From Limnoperna fortunei (Eukaryota > Mollusca > Bivalvia > Mytilida > Modiolidae), in the NCBI GenBank assembly GCA_944474755.1, contig OX104123.1, forward strand, positions 65,837,898-65,901,897: a stretch of 64,000 bases of DNA. Reading direction: 5' to 3'. Under the pieces are notes generated by a model. It worked only from the letters and a program-made list of their open reading frames with translations, searched no databases and was not told the origin of the DNA. Shown here piece by piece: positions 13,123-23,509 of the stretch. A program made the position numbers and the translations under genes. How positions within the stretch are numbered: position 1 is the first letter of the stretch; the number at the start of each line of letters is the position of its first letter.

Positions 13123-13406
13123 ATCTGTTAATCGCTGTTTTGTAACATTGTGACGTCACAGTTTACTTAACGACGTCTTGACAGCGAGCTGAGATTTGCC
13201 CATCTCAAGCTAGTAGAGTGAGATGGAATAATATCGCACACAAAGATCAAAGGAAAATACTGCAAAATAGCGATAATTATGGACGACCACTAAGTTTCAA
13301 TTGTTATAGTTAACTTATTATAAACAGATATATCATGTCTGGGAGGGGTATTTGTGGAAAATACCAGTCGAGAGATAAAATATTTCCCGAGCCGTTAGGA
13401 GAGGGT

Positions 13407-13681
13407 GATTGATTAATTGATTAATGGTGTTTAACGCCCGAGCAGCAATATTTCAGCTATATTCAGGCGATGAACATGAAATGGATGGTAAAATGAACAT
13501 GAAATGATGATGAATGAAAATGGGATGGGACACAAGGAAAAATAGGGGTAACGGATTTTAGATTGCCACTGGCAAATGGGAGGATGGATACGGTCGGGCA
13601 ATTTAGCCTCCTGTAGCGGGATCGAAATCCCTACTCATAGCGAATACTACAGCAGCGTTCTTTACCGTGCGAGGTTACGTT
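13407..13681 (-). mobile_element. SINE-like element, 5'-truncated copy of the 62.5-kb family
   Basis: Read on the minus strand it matches 62750-63012 almost base for base: box-B-like ATTTCGATCCCGCT, then CCTGAATATAGCTGAAATAT, GCTGCTCGGGCGTTAAACAC and an (ATTGA)n/(ATCA)n tail. It is shorter at its 5' end than the 62.5-kb copy. Confidence 0.8.
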
Positions 13682-14404
13682 TACTTCGGAGTGAAAGTCA
13701 AAACTTCCGAATGAATATTTCCAGCATAATAATATGCGAGGGTTTTTTAAGCAAATACCACGGCACAGAGGGTATTTTTTTTGCCAAATACCCCAGTGAT
13801 GACGCAATCGATGCAAAATCCGGAAATGTGCGAAAAATACACTGTCTATTGACCAATCAAAAGCCAGCATTTTTATATGAGGTGTAATTATTGAAGCTTT
13901 CCCTCTCGAAATGTCAAAATTCCAGGTGAGCAATAAAGGTCCTCTGGGGCCTATTTGTTATAATAATTTATGAGTCTAAAAATAGACTCATTTAAGACTT
14001 TTAAAATCTGAGTACATGTTGATTGTAGAAAGGCCAGTAACAAGGAACTGGACAATTTTGACGAATTGGACAACGAAAAAGCAACTAATTAAGTTTTTGG
14101 CATATTTTAATAATATCGTCTAGTGAAAAAGCTGCTTATTCCTTCTATTTCCATGCCTTGATTTAAGTGAGCAAACCTTTCACAGTTTAGAACTGACAGT
14201 TTTAAAACAAATTTTACAGCTATGAATAAAAGGATAGTACAATATCAAATTTTGCATGTTTTGTTAAAACGAAATGCCCTTGCATCACAGCCCATACCTT
14301 TCCGTAGGCGCTAGGTCTGTGCTATACTGTGACTAGTAAGTATTTTTAACACTAGTACAAATCAATATAAAAAATAAAAGAAAATCTAATTTAAATTAGC
14401 TGTT

Positions 14405-14720
14405 TGATCCGCTACACTGCCCTCCGCTCTCGGACAGTAGTGGGTAACATGTTTGGAGAGTGCCACGTTTCTTGCACGATAAAGACCCCTTTTGTAGATT
14501 TCGAAAAAGAGTAGGCTCATTGTAGCCGCCACAAAAGGCTTAATTTTCCGCCCCTACCCAATACTCCATACTTTTCAAGTGGCAGTCAAAATTGTGTTCC
14601 GTATGTCCCATCCCGCCCCTCTTTCCGTTGATTTATTGTTCGTTAACTTGTTCTTGTCCTGAATATAGCTGAAATACTGTCGTTGGACGTAAAGCAAAAA
14701 TCCAATTAATGAAGTATTCT
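14405..14720 (+). mobile_element. SINE-like element, diverged copy
   Basis: It contains AGTGCCACGTTTCTTGCACG, then GAATATAGCTGAAATACTG and GTTGGACGTAAAGCAAAAAT in the same order as the complete element at 62.5 kb, but with many substitutions. No target-site duplication was recognised. It lies just upstream of the open frame at 14776. Confidence 0.65.
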
Positions 14721-14775
14721 TCAAATTGTGTAATAGGTTCATGATTAAATTCATGTTTTTTAAAAATTTTAGTGA

Positions 14776-14976
14776 CTTTGTTTCAAGACAAGAATTCAAG
14801 CAGCTCAAAAAAAAACCAAGGCATTAAAGGAACGTATAGACAAAGAAAGAAAATTTCCAGCAATAGAAGCTTTTAACTTTGCACCAGCAGTTACATCTAC
14901 ATCAATAGTTACAGCTGCAGTTCATGAAACAGATGAGAATTCTAGTTTTTATAACTGCAAAACATGCCCTCTATAA
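14776..14976 (+). pseudogene. Unrecognised coding exon or relic
   Basis: A splice-like ...AATTTTAG is followed by about 60 open codons, including KALKERIDKERKFPAIEAFN and ending YNCKTCPL before TAA. It has a coding-like composition, but the frame hits a TGA at the acceptor side, so the start is uncertain and it may belong to the relic at 15652. Family not recognised. Confidence 0.3.
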
Positions 14977-15651
14977 AACTGTATCCATCACCTAATGTGT
15001 CAATTATTCACGAAAGAGTAGATTGTGTCACATAGCGTGACAGGCCAGGCATCCAACAACTCATGCATCGCTAAGCCCAAGTTTGACAGCAGGCTGTATG
15101 AAACTTTGGTTTAAATTGAAACGAAAAAATTCACAAAACCAGAAAAACAGACATTACGGAGAAAGTGCAGGCTGTACAAAAAAACCCGTCAAATGAATCT
15201 TGAAACGCCGAAAAAATAATCTCAAATTAAAAATTTATAAAGTTTGATTTATTATAATTAAATATATATAAATGTTTTACTTGTCTTTATTTTTCAATAA
15301 TTCATACAATGACAATCTCTTTAGGGTTTGAATGCTGATTACTCAAGGCTCTTTATAATGCAGTGACTTGAAAGAATGTTTATGTTGAACTGTATTCTGC
15401 TGAAAGTGTTATAGTTGACCAGATGATGGCAACATCTATCCTTGAACATGAATTGTTGATTGAGCCTATAACTGCCAAAAACCATGGTTGGCTGCCTAAA
15501 CCATTAAAACCAATAAAAACTGGCTCGTAGTTATACTGTAAAAAAAGAATAACAGTAATAATGTGAAACAGTCAATGTGTAGCTCATTCGATTGCATTTT
15601 AATCTTATAGGATATAGCAGATTTATTATAAATAATTTCGTTCAGAGCACT

Positions 15652-15937
15652 ATGGCTTTATCAAATGCGGAACGTCAGAGAAAATGGAGACAGTGCCAAA
15701 AGGAGAATAATATCAATAGCTTTATGGAGAAGGAGCGTAACAATGCTTCAATGAAAAGATAAACCTCTTCCAATCACAGGAACTTTCAGAATACATGTTG
15801 TTGTCCTAATATCCAAGAACAAAGTTATGACCAGAGACATGTCTTGCTGTTGTGAAGAATGCCTCAAAGATGTGACAACAAGTACACATGGATGGACAGA
15901 ACACATTCTGTGTAAAGGAGAAAATGACAGTCGCTAA
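15652..15937 (+). pseudogene. Relic of a multicopy invertebrate gene family ('NAERQRKWR' N-terminus)
   Basis: It starts MALSNAERQRKWRQCQKEN, typical of the N-terminus of a recurrent, transposon-like family of uncharacterised proteins in molluscs and cnidarians (this is from memory of the family; a search would confirm). The frame stops at 15760-15762, and the next frame opens at once (KPLPITGTFRIHVVVLISKN), continues with a Cys-rich SCCCEECLK stretch and stops at 15935. Joining the two without an intron suggests a retrocopy or an exon with a one-base loss. It ends at a 64-bp repeat that recurs at 18013. Confidence 0.45.
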
Positions 15938-15999
15938 GTGAGAGCAAAAAATGTCAATAGTTTCCCCTATACAAAAATAATTAAGAGGCCGTTGTCAAG
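15935..15999 (+). repeat. 64-bp direct repeat, copy 1 (partner 18013-18079)
   Basis: CTAAGTGAGAGCAAAAAATG, then GTTTCCCCTATACAAAAATA and GGCCGTTGTCAA recur at 18013 with one or two differences. The repeat brackets about 2.0 kb. Its last 15 bases are gypsy RT code in the second copy, so copy 1 has carried an RT fragment with it. Confidence 0.8.
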
Positions 16000-18012
16000 T
16001 TGAAGTGTTGATTTTTTACTTTGTTGTCTAAAAGTTGGTATGTCCATGATGTTATTAGTTCAGCCACTGCAGCTATAATGCTGTAACTTTCACTTTATTC
16101 TGTCAGATAACAGTAAACAATTAAAAAATATATCTTGCTGTCTAAATTTTACTCGAAATTAATTTACTTATTAAACACTATTGCAACTAGTAAATAAATT
16201 TAACTTTGAACAAAACCAAAAAAAAAAATCCTGTGTGTACTTCAACCCTTTAGAACAGCAAAACATAGCGCATGGGAAATCTGCGGGATTAGGTTCTATA
16301 TGATATTGCTCACAAATGTACTTTCAACCAAATCCATGATACTGTTTACCCAAAAAGCATGCAAAGCCAGTAAAATATGGTTTGTATTTTATTTATATCA
16401 TTAATTTTTGTCTGAAAAACTGATCCAGTAGCAACAGATAGAGTCGGGTCATAATCTAGCACGCACTTTTCCCCCCAAACAAATTATGATTGCATGACCA
16501 TTTCTACAAGATGTATTTAAATCCAGCATTTTTCCTCAAATGCTTAATTTTACCAAGGGGAAACACTTCTAATCAGCATTCATATTTCTACCTTTTAGCA
16601 ATTAACAAAATAGACATTAATAAAGTTAAAACCTTGTCAACCAAGGGAGATAATTGTAGGCACTGATTAATGTAAACAAACTATAAAATGAAGCTTTTAT
16701 TGTCAATATATGAAATTGATCCATATTTAAAGAACAAAATTAGAAGATAATAATCCGATTCCTATTTTAGAAATACATCACAGAAATGTCTTCATGAGAT
16801 TACAAAGATAGCTTAAACATTGTTTGTGGGGAGGGGGGGGGGTGCACATGTAGATGGAAAAAGCCAGGATATGCGCATATATATATAAAAGTGACATATC
16901 AGTAGGTGGAGTGGTTTCATTTGGTAACCATGGACCTTGTACACAATAAATGCACTCGGTTACTAATTTTAAAAACATGTTTTTTTTGCTTTCACCATTT
17001 ATTTCAAATTCTTGTATTGATGTTTACTTGTTTACAATATATGGTTACAACATCATAGCATTATGACGTCACAGTTTGCATGATGTCATAAAGGGTACTT
17101 CAAAACTCCTGGCTGTGTAAATCTCTTTTTTAAGAAACTTCTTTGGAAATATTGCTATTAACCTATTAATAATCAGTTGAATTTTAGTAAATACAAATGT
17201 ACACCCATTTCTGAACCATAATAATTTGATTTATATATTGAGTACTGTTTAAGAATGTTTGATTGTGAAATTAATACAAAAATTAGAAAGTAAATGTAAA
17301 AATTTGTTCTAAAAGATAAGTAATGTGCCCATTTTTCTTCTTAAAAAGGTAAAATTTTTATAACTTTGGAATTCAGTATTGATATTATTTAAAGATATAG
17401 CCTTCCTATGGTTTATTATGACATATATATAGGATGCGAAAGCGAAAACTTATCATCCAGCTATAGATATAATGACACATGAAAATTGTTGATTTTTTTT
17501 AAAATCAAGTGTTGAGTTGAACAATTGAAAGCGTTAAAGTTTGTTCATAAAACAGGTTGAAACGGCTTTATTTTATTTCGGAATGAGATGAAACTTGGTA
17601 GATTTGCTCGTAATATGGGGAACAAAAATAAAATACAGTAAAATTTTGTTTTCAATTTGACAACGGTTTGAATGAGGGAGAGGAAAATAGTTCTTAGTTT
17701 GATATTTGACTGTGCCAAACTGTAGCATAGACAGTGGATTTATTATTCAATCGAATTTTAATATTGGAGCTGTATTTAAAAAGCAGTTTCATATAGAATT
17801 TATTAAATGTATTGGGTATTTTTTTATCTGATTGTTCAAAGCCTATTTCTGGACTATTTTATGGGTGTAAGGGAGTTTCCATGAGTACCCTTCGGATTTT
17901 CTAAATTTGCAAAAAAATTTATCTGACATGGCACCCCGAAAATTTAATGTGATATACGTGAAATTATTCCGGTCGTTTTGAGGGGTCTCTCATTACTCAA
18001 CGAAACTTGGTG
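16000..18012. other. AT-rich segment between 64-bp direct repeats, no gene
   Basis: No domain or credible exon was seen. It includes a G-run near 16830-16842 and a TGACGTCA-type motif pair at 17065-17093 (ATGACGTCACAG...GATGTCAT), similar to the motif beside other hairpins here. Confidence 0.4.
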
Positions 18013-18079
18013 CCTAAGTGAGAGCAAAAAATGTCAATAGTTTCCCCTATACAAAAATAATTAAAAGGCCGTTGTCAAC
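18013..18079 (+). repeat. 64-bp direct repeat, copy 2, at truncation point of the gypsy RT
   Basis: Matches 15935-15999. The gypsy RT frame (minus strand) ends here in ...QLTTAF followed by a stop, so the repeat marks the breakpoint where the retroelement was lost. Confidence 0.75.
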
Positions 18080-18446
18080 TGGCTTTCTTCATCTAACGGA
18101 ATTTGCCAGTACCCGGAATTCGCATCTAATTTACTGAAAACTTTCACACCTGACATTCTCGTGGTAATGGGAAGTTGAAAATGTTCCCTTTTTATAGCTT
18201 TATTTAAGTCCCGCGGATCTAAACATATTCTAAGTTTGTCAGATTTTGGTTTCTCAACAACGACCAAAGAATTGACCCAATCAGTGGGTTCATCGACCTT
18301 TCTAATTACGCCATTTTCTTCCAATTCTTTTAAATTGTCTTTCAGTTTTGCTCTTAATGCAGCTGGTACGTTTCTGGTACATTTTTATCAATTTCAATAT
18401 GGTAGGGCTTCTCAAGACAACCTAAACCATTAAAAACTTTCGGATA
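18062..18446 (-). pseudogene. pol: Ty3/gypsy reverse transcriptase, N-terminal part of the domain
   Basis: Minus strand. After protease this is the RT start: PYHIEIDKNVP, then LKELEENGVIRKVDEPTDW, LRICLDPRDLN, FQLPITTRMSG and KVFSKLDANSGYWQIPLDE. These are RT motifs 1-2 of Ty3/gypsy elements, with the first catalytic Asp in LDA. It stops after QLTTAF, where 'VTPFGRY...' would follow, so palm and finger motifs (YLDD) are missing. A one-base loss near 18368 shifts the frame ahead of LRAKLKDN. Its upstream half lies beyond the LINE at 24424 and the codons join cleanly across it (PIKS | YPKVFNGLG). Confidence 0.85.
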
Positions 18447-18663
18447 GCTTTTGATCGGATTGATTGATTGATTGATTGATGTTTAACGTCCAGCAAGCAA
18501 TATTTCAGCTATATTCAGGACGTGAAAACCATAATTTTTAAATTAGTAGAACGTCATGCCTCCTTATACTAAAACGTGATCTCATACAATAATGAGAATA
18601 TACACAGATAAAAATGGTAGTTAAAACAATAAAAAATATGAAGTATCACAATTAATAGTGGAA

Positions 18664-21063
18664 TTAAATTTTATTAAATAAATTAATTTCCTTTAAGAAC
18701 TTTAAAATTGTGTCGCCTGCGACAGTTTTAAATAAATTGAAATACGTATCTGCACTATAGAAACGTTCCCGAATGTGTGCCACGTCCACACAGTCCATCA
18801 AGACATGCTTAACGGTGTATGGACTGTTGCATGGCACACATTCGGGTCGTGGCTCATTGTTTAAAATATAATTATGTGTCGTCCTGGTATGACCAAGACG
18901 ACATCTTGTTAAAACAACTTGGTCTCTTCGACCTCTAAAACATTTAAAATTATTTGTGTGCAGTAGTGGCTGGATCTCATGAAGTTTATTATGAACTTGG
19001 AGATCCCAACCACTCTGCCACTCTTTTCCCAAAGCAACAAGTGATTTGTAGATTTGAATAATTTTTAAAATGTAAGGATTTTTAATTTTGAAATTTTCAA
19101 TAGCCAGTAGACAAGACAGGGAATCGGAGCAGACAATAAATTTGCATTCGTCTGACGAAGCAACTATTTTCATCGCAAGAAGAATAGCTTGCGCCTCTGC
19201 TGTAAATACAGATGAGGCAGACGGAAGGCGGCGAGTTTCAACACGCTCTCCGAAGACAGCGGCCGAGGCGACTTTATCACCGTCTTTTGACCCATCTGTG
19301 TAAATAGTACCATAGTCAGGGTAATAAGATTTAATTTCTGCATAATGTTGTTGTATTAATAAATGGTTTGTGTCGGATTTTTTATGTTTTCTTAGATCAT
19401 AAATAAATATCGGTTTGGGGTTTAACCACGGAGGATTATGCGGAATTTCGATTGCAGCAATTTCATCTAAATTTATACCGGAATTTTCCAAATGAGATTT
19501 AATTCGGAGGCCAAAAGGTTGAATTTTGTTTGGATGTTTTTCGAAAATGTTTTGATAAAGAGGTTTGAAAACACAGTCGTGGGCGGGGTTGCCAGGATAT
19601 GCCTTTAATTTGGTTGCATATTGCAAAGCGAGCTTTATTCTTCTTTGATACAAAGAAGGCTCGCCTGCTTCTACATATAAACTTTCAACAGGTGTGGTTC
19701 TGAAAGCTCCAAGGCATAGTCGCAATCCTTGATGGTGTATAGTATCAAGGATTTTGACATATGACTTGCGAGCAGAACCATAAATAAAACAACCATAATC
19801 CAATTTAGATCGAACCAGCGATCTATATAGATTAAGTAAAACGTCGCACTCAGCACCCCAGTCGGTGTTGGCTACAACTTTTAAAATATGTAATGCCTTT
19901 AGGCATTTATTTTTTAACATTTTGATATGGGGTAGAAAGGTTAGCCTTGAATCAAATATGAGACCAAGAAAAGTAGTTTCTTTAACAATTTTTATAGGAT
20001 CATTATGTAATTTTAATTCAGGGTCAGGATGCATCTTTCGTTTATTACAAAAATGCATCCCAACGGTTTTTGCAGTGGAGAATTTAAAACCATTCTCCAT
20101 TGCCCATTTCTCTATTCTATTTAAACATAACTGCAGTTGACGTTCAATATTATTCATGTTTTTTCCTCGGTAACATATGAGGAAGTCGTCAACATAAAGA
20201 GAACCATCAATATTATCTTTTAAAACTTGAGCAAGGCTATTAATTTTGATACTAAATAAAGTGACAGAAAGGATGCTTCCCTGAGGAACACCCATTTCCT
20301 GTTCAAAAGGGTCAGATAAAGTAGAATTGACCCTAACTTTAAACTCTCTGTCAGATAAAAAGTTTGAAATAAAGGTAGGAAGTCTACCTTTCAACCCCAT
20401 ATCAAAAAGATCTTTTAAAATACCATATTTCCATGTTGTGTCATATGCTTTTTCTAAATCGAAAAAGATAGACACAACATGCTCATTTTTTGCAAAGGCG
20501 TTTCGAATATACGTTTCGAAACGTACAAGATGATCTAGGGTACTTCGCCCTTGTCTGAAACCACATTGAATATTAGAAAGTAGATTGTTGGATTCTAAAA
20601 ACCAGACAAGGCGATCGTTGATCATCCTTTCCATGGTTTTACAAAGACAGCTTGTGAGGGCTATAGGCCGATAGTTTGACGCTTCCGAGTGATCTTTTCC
20701 TGGTTTTGGAATAGGCACAACAGTGGCCATTTTCCAAATAGATGGTAAGTCACCCGTTTCCCAAATGTTGTTAAGAAGATTCAAAAGGCATTGGAGAGAA
20801 GATTGTGGCAGATGTTTGAGAAGTTGATAATGGATGTCATCTGGACCACATGCTGTATCGTGAGATTTGTTCAAAGAGGTTTTTAGCTCTTCCAAAGAAA
20901 ACGGTGTATTGTAATCTTCTAGATTTTTTGACTGGAAATTAAGTTTTGATTTTTCTTTTTGAGTTTTGATACGCTGAAAATCGGGATGATAATTTTCAGC
21001 GGACGAGTGTTTTGCAAATGTTTCGGCCAATTTGTTAGATATTTCCGACTCTGATGTTAACAA
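18664..21063 (-). CDS. LINE ORF2, reverse transcriptase + RNase H part
   Basis: 799 residues. RT blocks: GPDDIHYQLLKHLP (about 74), PIPKPGKD...NYRPIALTS (118-138), GFRQGRSTLDHL (168), FFDLEKAYDTTW (200-211), GVPQGSILSVTLFS (258) and the catalytic SLYVDDFLICY (288-298). RNase H begins at IYTDGSKDGD (D590), with E623 in TAEAQA and D647 in CSDSL. The last RNase H segment ('WVPSHVGI.GNE.AD') is absent: residues jump from SLVALGK (681) to EWQSGWDLQVHNKLHEI. A terminal zinc-like C-x2-C-x8-H-x4-C (ECVPC...VKHVLMDC) follows. The upstream endonuclease reading frame should be continuous with it; a one-base loss at about 21080 separates them. Confidence 0.95.
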   Translation of the reverse strand: MLTSESEISNKLAETFAKHSSAENYHPDFQRIKTQKEKSKLNFQSKNLEDYNTPFSLEELKTSLNKSHDTACGPDDIHYQLLKHLPQSSLQCLLNLLNNIWETGDLPSIWKMATVVPIPKPGKDHSEASNYRPIALTSCLCKTMERMINDRLVWFLESNNLLSNIQCGFRQGRSTLDHLVRFETYIRNAFAKNEHVVSIFFDLEKAYDTTWKYGILKDLFDMGLKGRLPTFISNFLSDREFKVRVNSTLSDPFEQEMGVPQGSILSVTLFSIKINSLAQVLKDNIDGSLYVDDFLICYRGKNMNNIERQLQLCLNRIEKWAMENGFKFSTAKTVGMHFCNKRKMHPDPELKLHNDPIKIVKETTFLGLIFDSRLTFLPHIKMLKNKCLKALHILKVVANTDWGAECDVLLNLYRSLVRSKLDYGCFIYGSARKSYVKILDTIHHQGLRLCLGAFRTTPVESLYVEAGEPSLYQRRIKLALQYATKLKAYPGNPAHDCVFKPLYQNIFEKHPNKIQPFGLRIKSHLENSGINLDEIAAIEIPHNPPWLNPKPIFIYDLRKHKKSDTNHLLIQQHYAEIKSYYPDYGTIYTDGSKDGDKVASAAVFGERVETRRLPSASSVFTAEAQAILLAMKIVASSDECKFIVCSDSLSCLLAIENFKIKNPYILKIIQIYKSLVALGKEWQSGWDLQVHNKLHEIQPLLHTNNFKCFRGRRDQVVLTRCRLGHTRTTHNYILNNEPRPECVPCNSPYTVKHVLMDCVDVAHIRERFYSADTYFNLFKTVAGDTILKFLKEINLFNKI

Positions 21064-21077
21064 GTCTTGTCCATCCT

Positions 21078-22190
21078 TTAATGATGGACATTTGCTTTAC
21101 TGTTTTTACCTTTAATTTTACGAATCATGTTCCAAATTTTATTCATGGGGGTATGGTTATTCAATTTAGAAACAAAGTTACGCCAAGAAGTGCGTCGTCT
21201 TTGTTTCGTTACCCTGCGAGCTTTCGCTCGAAAAATTCGGAAATGGTTAAGATTATTTTGAGTTGGGTGTTTATTAAAGCGTCGTTCGGCTTTTTTCCGG
21301 TCTTTAATAGCGTCCTCACAGCTGTCATCGAACCATGGTTTACTAGGATGTTTTGGATTTGTCGAGGTCTTAGGAATTGTTTCATCAGCAATTGAAATAA
21401 TTGTTTCATTGAATTTTAAAATTGGATCAGAAACAGCTTCAAAAGTATCCGAGTTAAGTCGCTCTATACAGAGTTGTTCAAATACAGGCCAATTGGCCTT
21501 ACCAAATTTATACCGAGCGACTCGTTCTGTGTGTGAAGAGTGTAAAGATTCCAAGATAATGGGAAAATGATCACTGCCACAGAGATCGTCATGGACTTTC
21601 CATGAGAAATCGGGCAACAGAGAAGGATCTGCTATTGTAAGATCAATAGCCGAATATGATCCATTCCCAGGATGTAAATATGTATTGGTTCCATCATTAA
21701 AAATACACAGATCTTCCCGATTCATTAAGCCTTCAATAATTTTACCTTTTTCGTTTATTGTGTTACTACCCCATAGAGGGTTGTGTGCGTTGAAGTCCCC
21801 AAATAATATATAAGGGGCCGGTAGCTGATCAGTAAGATGTTTCAACTGATTTAAATTTAATGAAGAATTCGGAGGGATATACACAGAGCATAAAGTAATT
21901 GTTTTGTCTAAAGATATTCTAACAGCAACCGCCTGAAGATCAGTGTTGAGATCTACAGGGCTATGTAGAATTTGATCTTTTACAAGAATGGTAGAGCCGC
22001 CAGCAGCTCTATCATTCTCGTCTACATATGTGCTGTATATAGAGTAGTTTTTTAAGGATATGTTATCACTTCGTTTTATGTGGGATTCTTGGAGGCAAAA
22101 TGCAACAGGAAGAAAGGCTTGAACTAATAAAGTAATTTCAAGAAAATTTATCTTAAGACCTCGACAATTCCATTGTATTTTTGTACCCAT
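21078..22190 (-). CDS. LINE ORF2, apurinic-like endonuclease part
   Basis: 370 residues with the APE-type endonuclease that nicks target DNA to prime reverse transcription. Motifs in order: WNCRGL near the start, LQESHI, GDFNAHNPLWGS, SAIDLTIADP and CGSDHFPI (catalytic His). The start ATG overlaps the ORF1 stop as TAATG, the arrangement that supports termination-reinitiation in other LINEs. The frame ends KANVHH-stop at 21078. Reading one base over gives LKDGQDLLTSESE, which runs into the RT frame, so a single missing base in the short T run near 21080 breaks an otherwise intact ORF2. Confidence 0.95.
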   Translation of the reverse strand: MGTKIQWNCRGLKINFLEITLLVQAFLPVAFCLQESHIKRSDNISLKNYSIYSTYVDENDRAAGGSTILVKDQILHSPVDLNTDLQAVAVRISLDKTITLCSVYIPPNSSLNLNQLKHLTDQLPAPYILFGDFNAHNPLWGSNTINEKGKIIEGLMNREDLCIFNDGTNTYLHPGNGSYSAIDLTIADPSLLPDFSWKVHDDLCGSDHFPIILESLHSSHTERVARYKFGKANWPVFEQLCIERLNSDTFEAVSDPILKFNETIISIADETIPKTSTNPKHPSKPWFDDSCEDAIKDRKKAERRFNKHPTQNNLNHFRIFRAKARRVTKQRRRTSWRNFVSKLNNHTPMNKIWNMIRKIKGKNSKANVHH

Positions 22191-23509
22191 TATGGTCTGC
22201 GAATAGGGGAATAGTTGACAGTTTTTTTGGGGCTATTCCGCCGGTTTCTGCTGGGGGATCTACTTTTAGATCCAGTATCTGGGGGTAGTGTATCCATGGG
22301 ATCGCCCCAGATAGTAGTGTCTAGATGATCTAGACTTCCAAACCTGTTGTGGACCTTTATGGGATCCCTCAGCAGTTTTGGAGTACGATCTCCTTTTTGA
22401 TTCGAGTTTTTATTTGAGTTAGAAGAATTTAAATTGGAGTTGATATTTTTTGAATTGTTTTTTTGGCTGCTTGAAGAATTGGTTGAGGATTGAGAGGGTA
22501 CTGATGACGTAGCAGTTTGAGAGGGTGCTGAAGACGTAGCAGTTTGTGAAGATGAAGATTTTCGTGAAGATGTAATGATTTTGTCTGTTGTTGTAACTGT
22601 TAATTTTGAAGGTTCCTGTTTGTCAATAGGCCAGGTGATAATTGTCTGCGTTTCAACTGACGTGAGAACGCGTTTGGCTACACTGGCGTATGACGTTGAT
22701 GCAGGAGATGAGGGATTATTCGTAGTATTATACCGACGACGAGCCTCAGGGTAAGGGATGTTTTTTTCAGTTTTTATTTTTTGAATTTCTTTTTCTTTTT
22801 TAAAGTGCTGACAGTCCTTAGATGAGGACATGTGGGCTTCACCACAATTAGCACACTTTGGAGTTTTAGTGCAGGTGAAGCCCTCATGTCCTTCCTCTGC
22901 ACACTTAAAACAAATCTGGTGACCTCTGCACTGTCCCTTTCCGTGGCCGAACTTTTGACATTTAAAGCAGCGCACAGGATTGGGAATATATGCGCTGACT
23001 TTAATATTTTGGAGACCTATTTTGATTGATTGGGGGACAGTTGGAGAGTTAAAATTTAGAAGGAAGGTGTTCAGTTTAACCTGAACACCTTGTCTGTTGG
23101 CAATAAATCTTTTAACTTTTGTAATACCCTGAGGTTGTAATTCTGTACAGATCTCGTCGTCTGTAAGCTCGGCGAGATCATCGTCGCGATAATGAATTAT
23201 TCCTTGACTTGAGTTTAATGTTCTATGGGGGGAGGCCGAAATTTCTAAATCTATAATTTTTGTAAGTTTTAGCAAGTTCAAGGATTGGTGTTTTTTGTTG
23301 CATTCAATGAGAAGACCACCAGATTTCATCTTGGTGACGTTCTTAACATCTCCTGCACAACCTTTTGTCACTTTTTCAATAACGAATGGAGAGATTTTAG
23401 TTATTGGTTTACTAGGATCTTTGCTGGATAATACAATAAATCTTGACCAGAAGTCTTCATCAACCATTTCTTCAAGCGGTAAGTCATTTTTTCTTTTTTT
23501 TTGGACCAT
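22190..23509 (-). CDS. LINE ORF1, gag-like zinc-knuckle protein
   Basis: 439 residues. The N-terminal half is a likely RNA-binding fold without sharp motifs. Three CCHC-type knuckles follow at about 180-235: CFKCQKFGHGKGQC, CFKCAEEGHEGFTC and CANCGEAHMSSSKDC. The C-terminal third is Ser, Thr, Asn and Gln rich and low complexity. It is the nucleic-acid chaperone of the retrotransposition particle. The frame is intact, and its stop TAA overlaps the ORF2 ATG. The start was chosen at MVQKKRKNDL. Confidence 0.93.
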   Translation of the reverse strand: MVQKKRKNDLPLEEMVDEDFWSRFIVLSSKDPSKPITKISPFVIEKVTKGCAGDVKNVTKMKSGGLLIECNKKHQSLNLLKLTKIIDLEISASPHRTLNSSQGIIHYRDDDLAELTDDEICTELQPQGITKVKRFIANRQGVQVKLNTFLLNFNSPTVPQSIKIGLQNIKVSAYIPNPVRCFKCQKFGHGKGQCRGHQICFKCAEEGHEGFTCTKTPKCANCGEAHMSSSKDCQHFKKEKEIQKIKTEKNIPYPEARRRYNTTNNPSSPASTSYASVAKRVLTSVETQTIITWPIDKQEPSKLTVTTTDKIITSSRKSSSSQTATSSAPSQTATSSVPSQSSTNSSSSQKNNSKNINSNLNSSNSNKNSNQKGDRTPKLLRDPIKVHNRFGSLDHLDTTIWGDPMDTLPPDTGSKSRSPSRNRRNSPKKTVNYSPIRRP

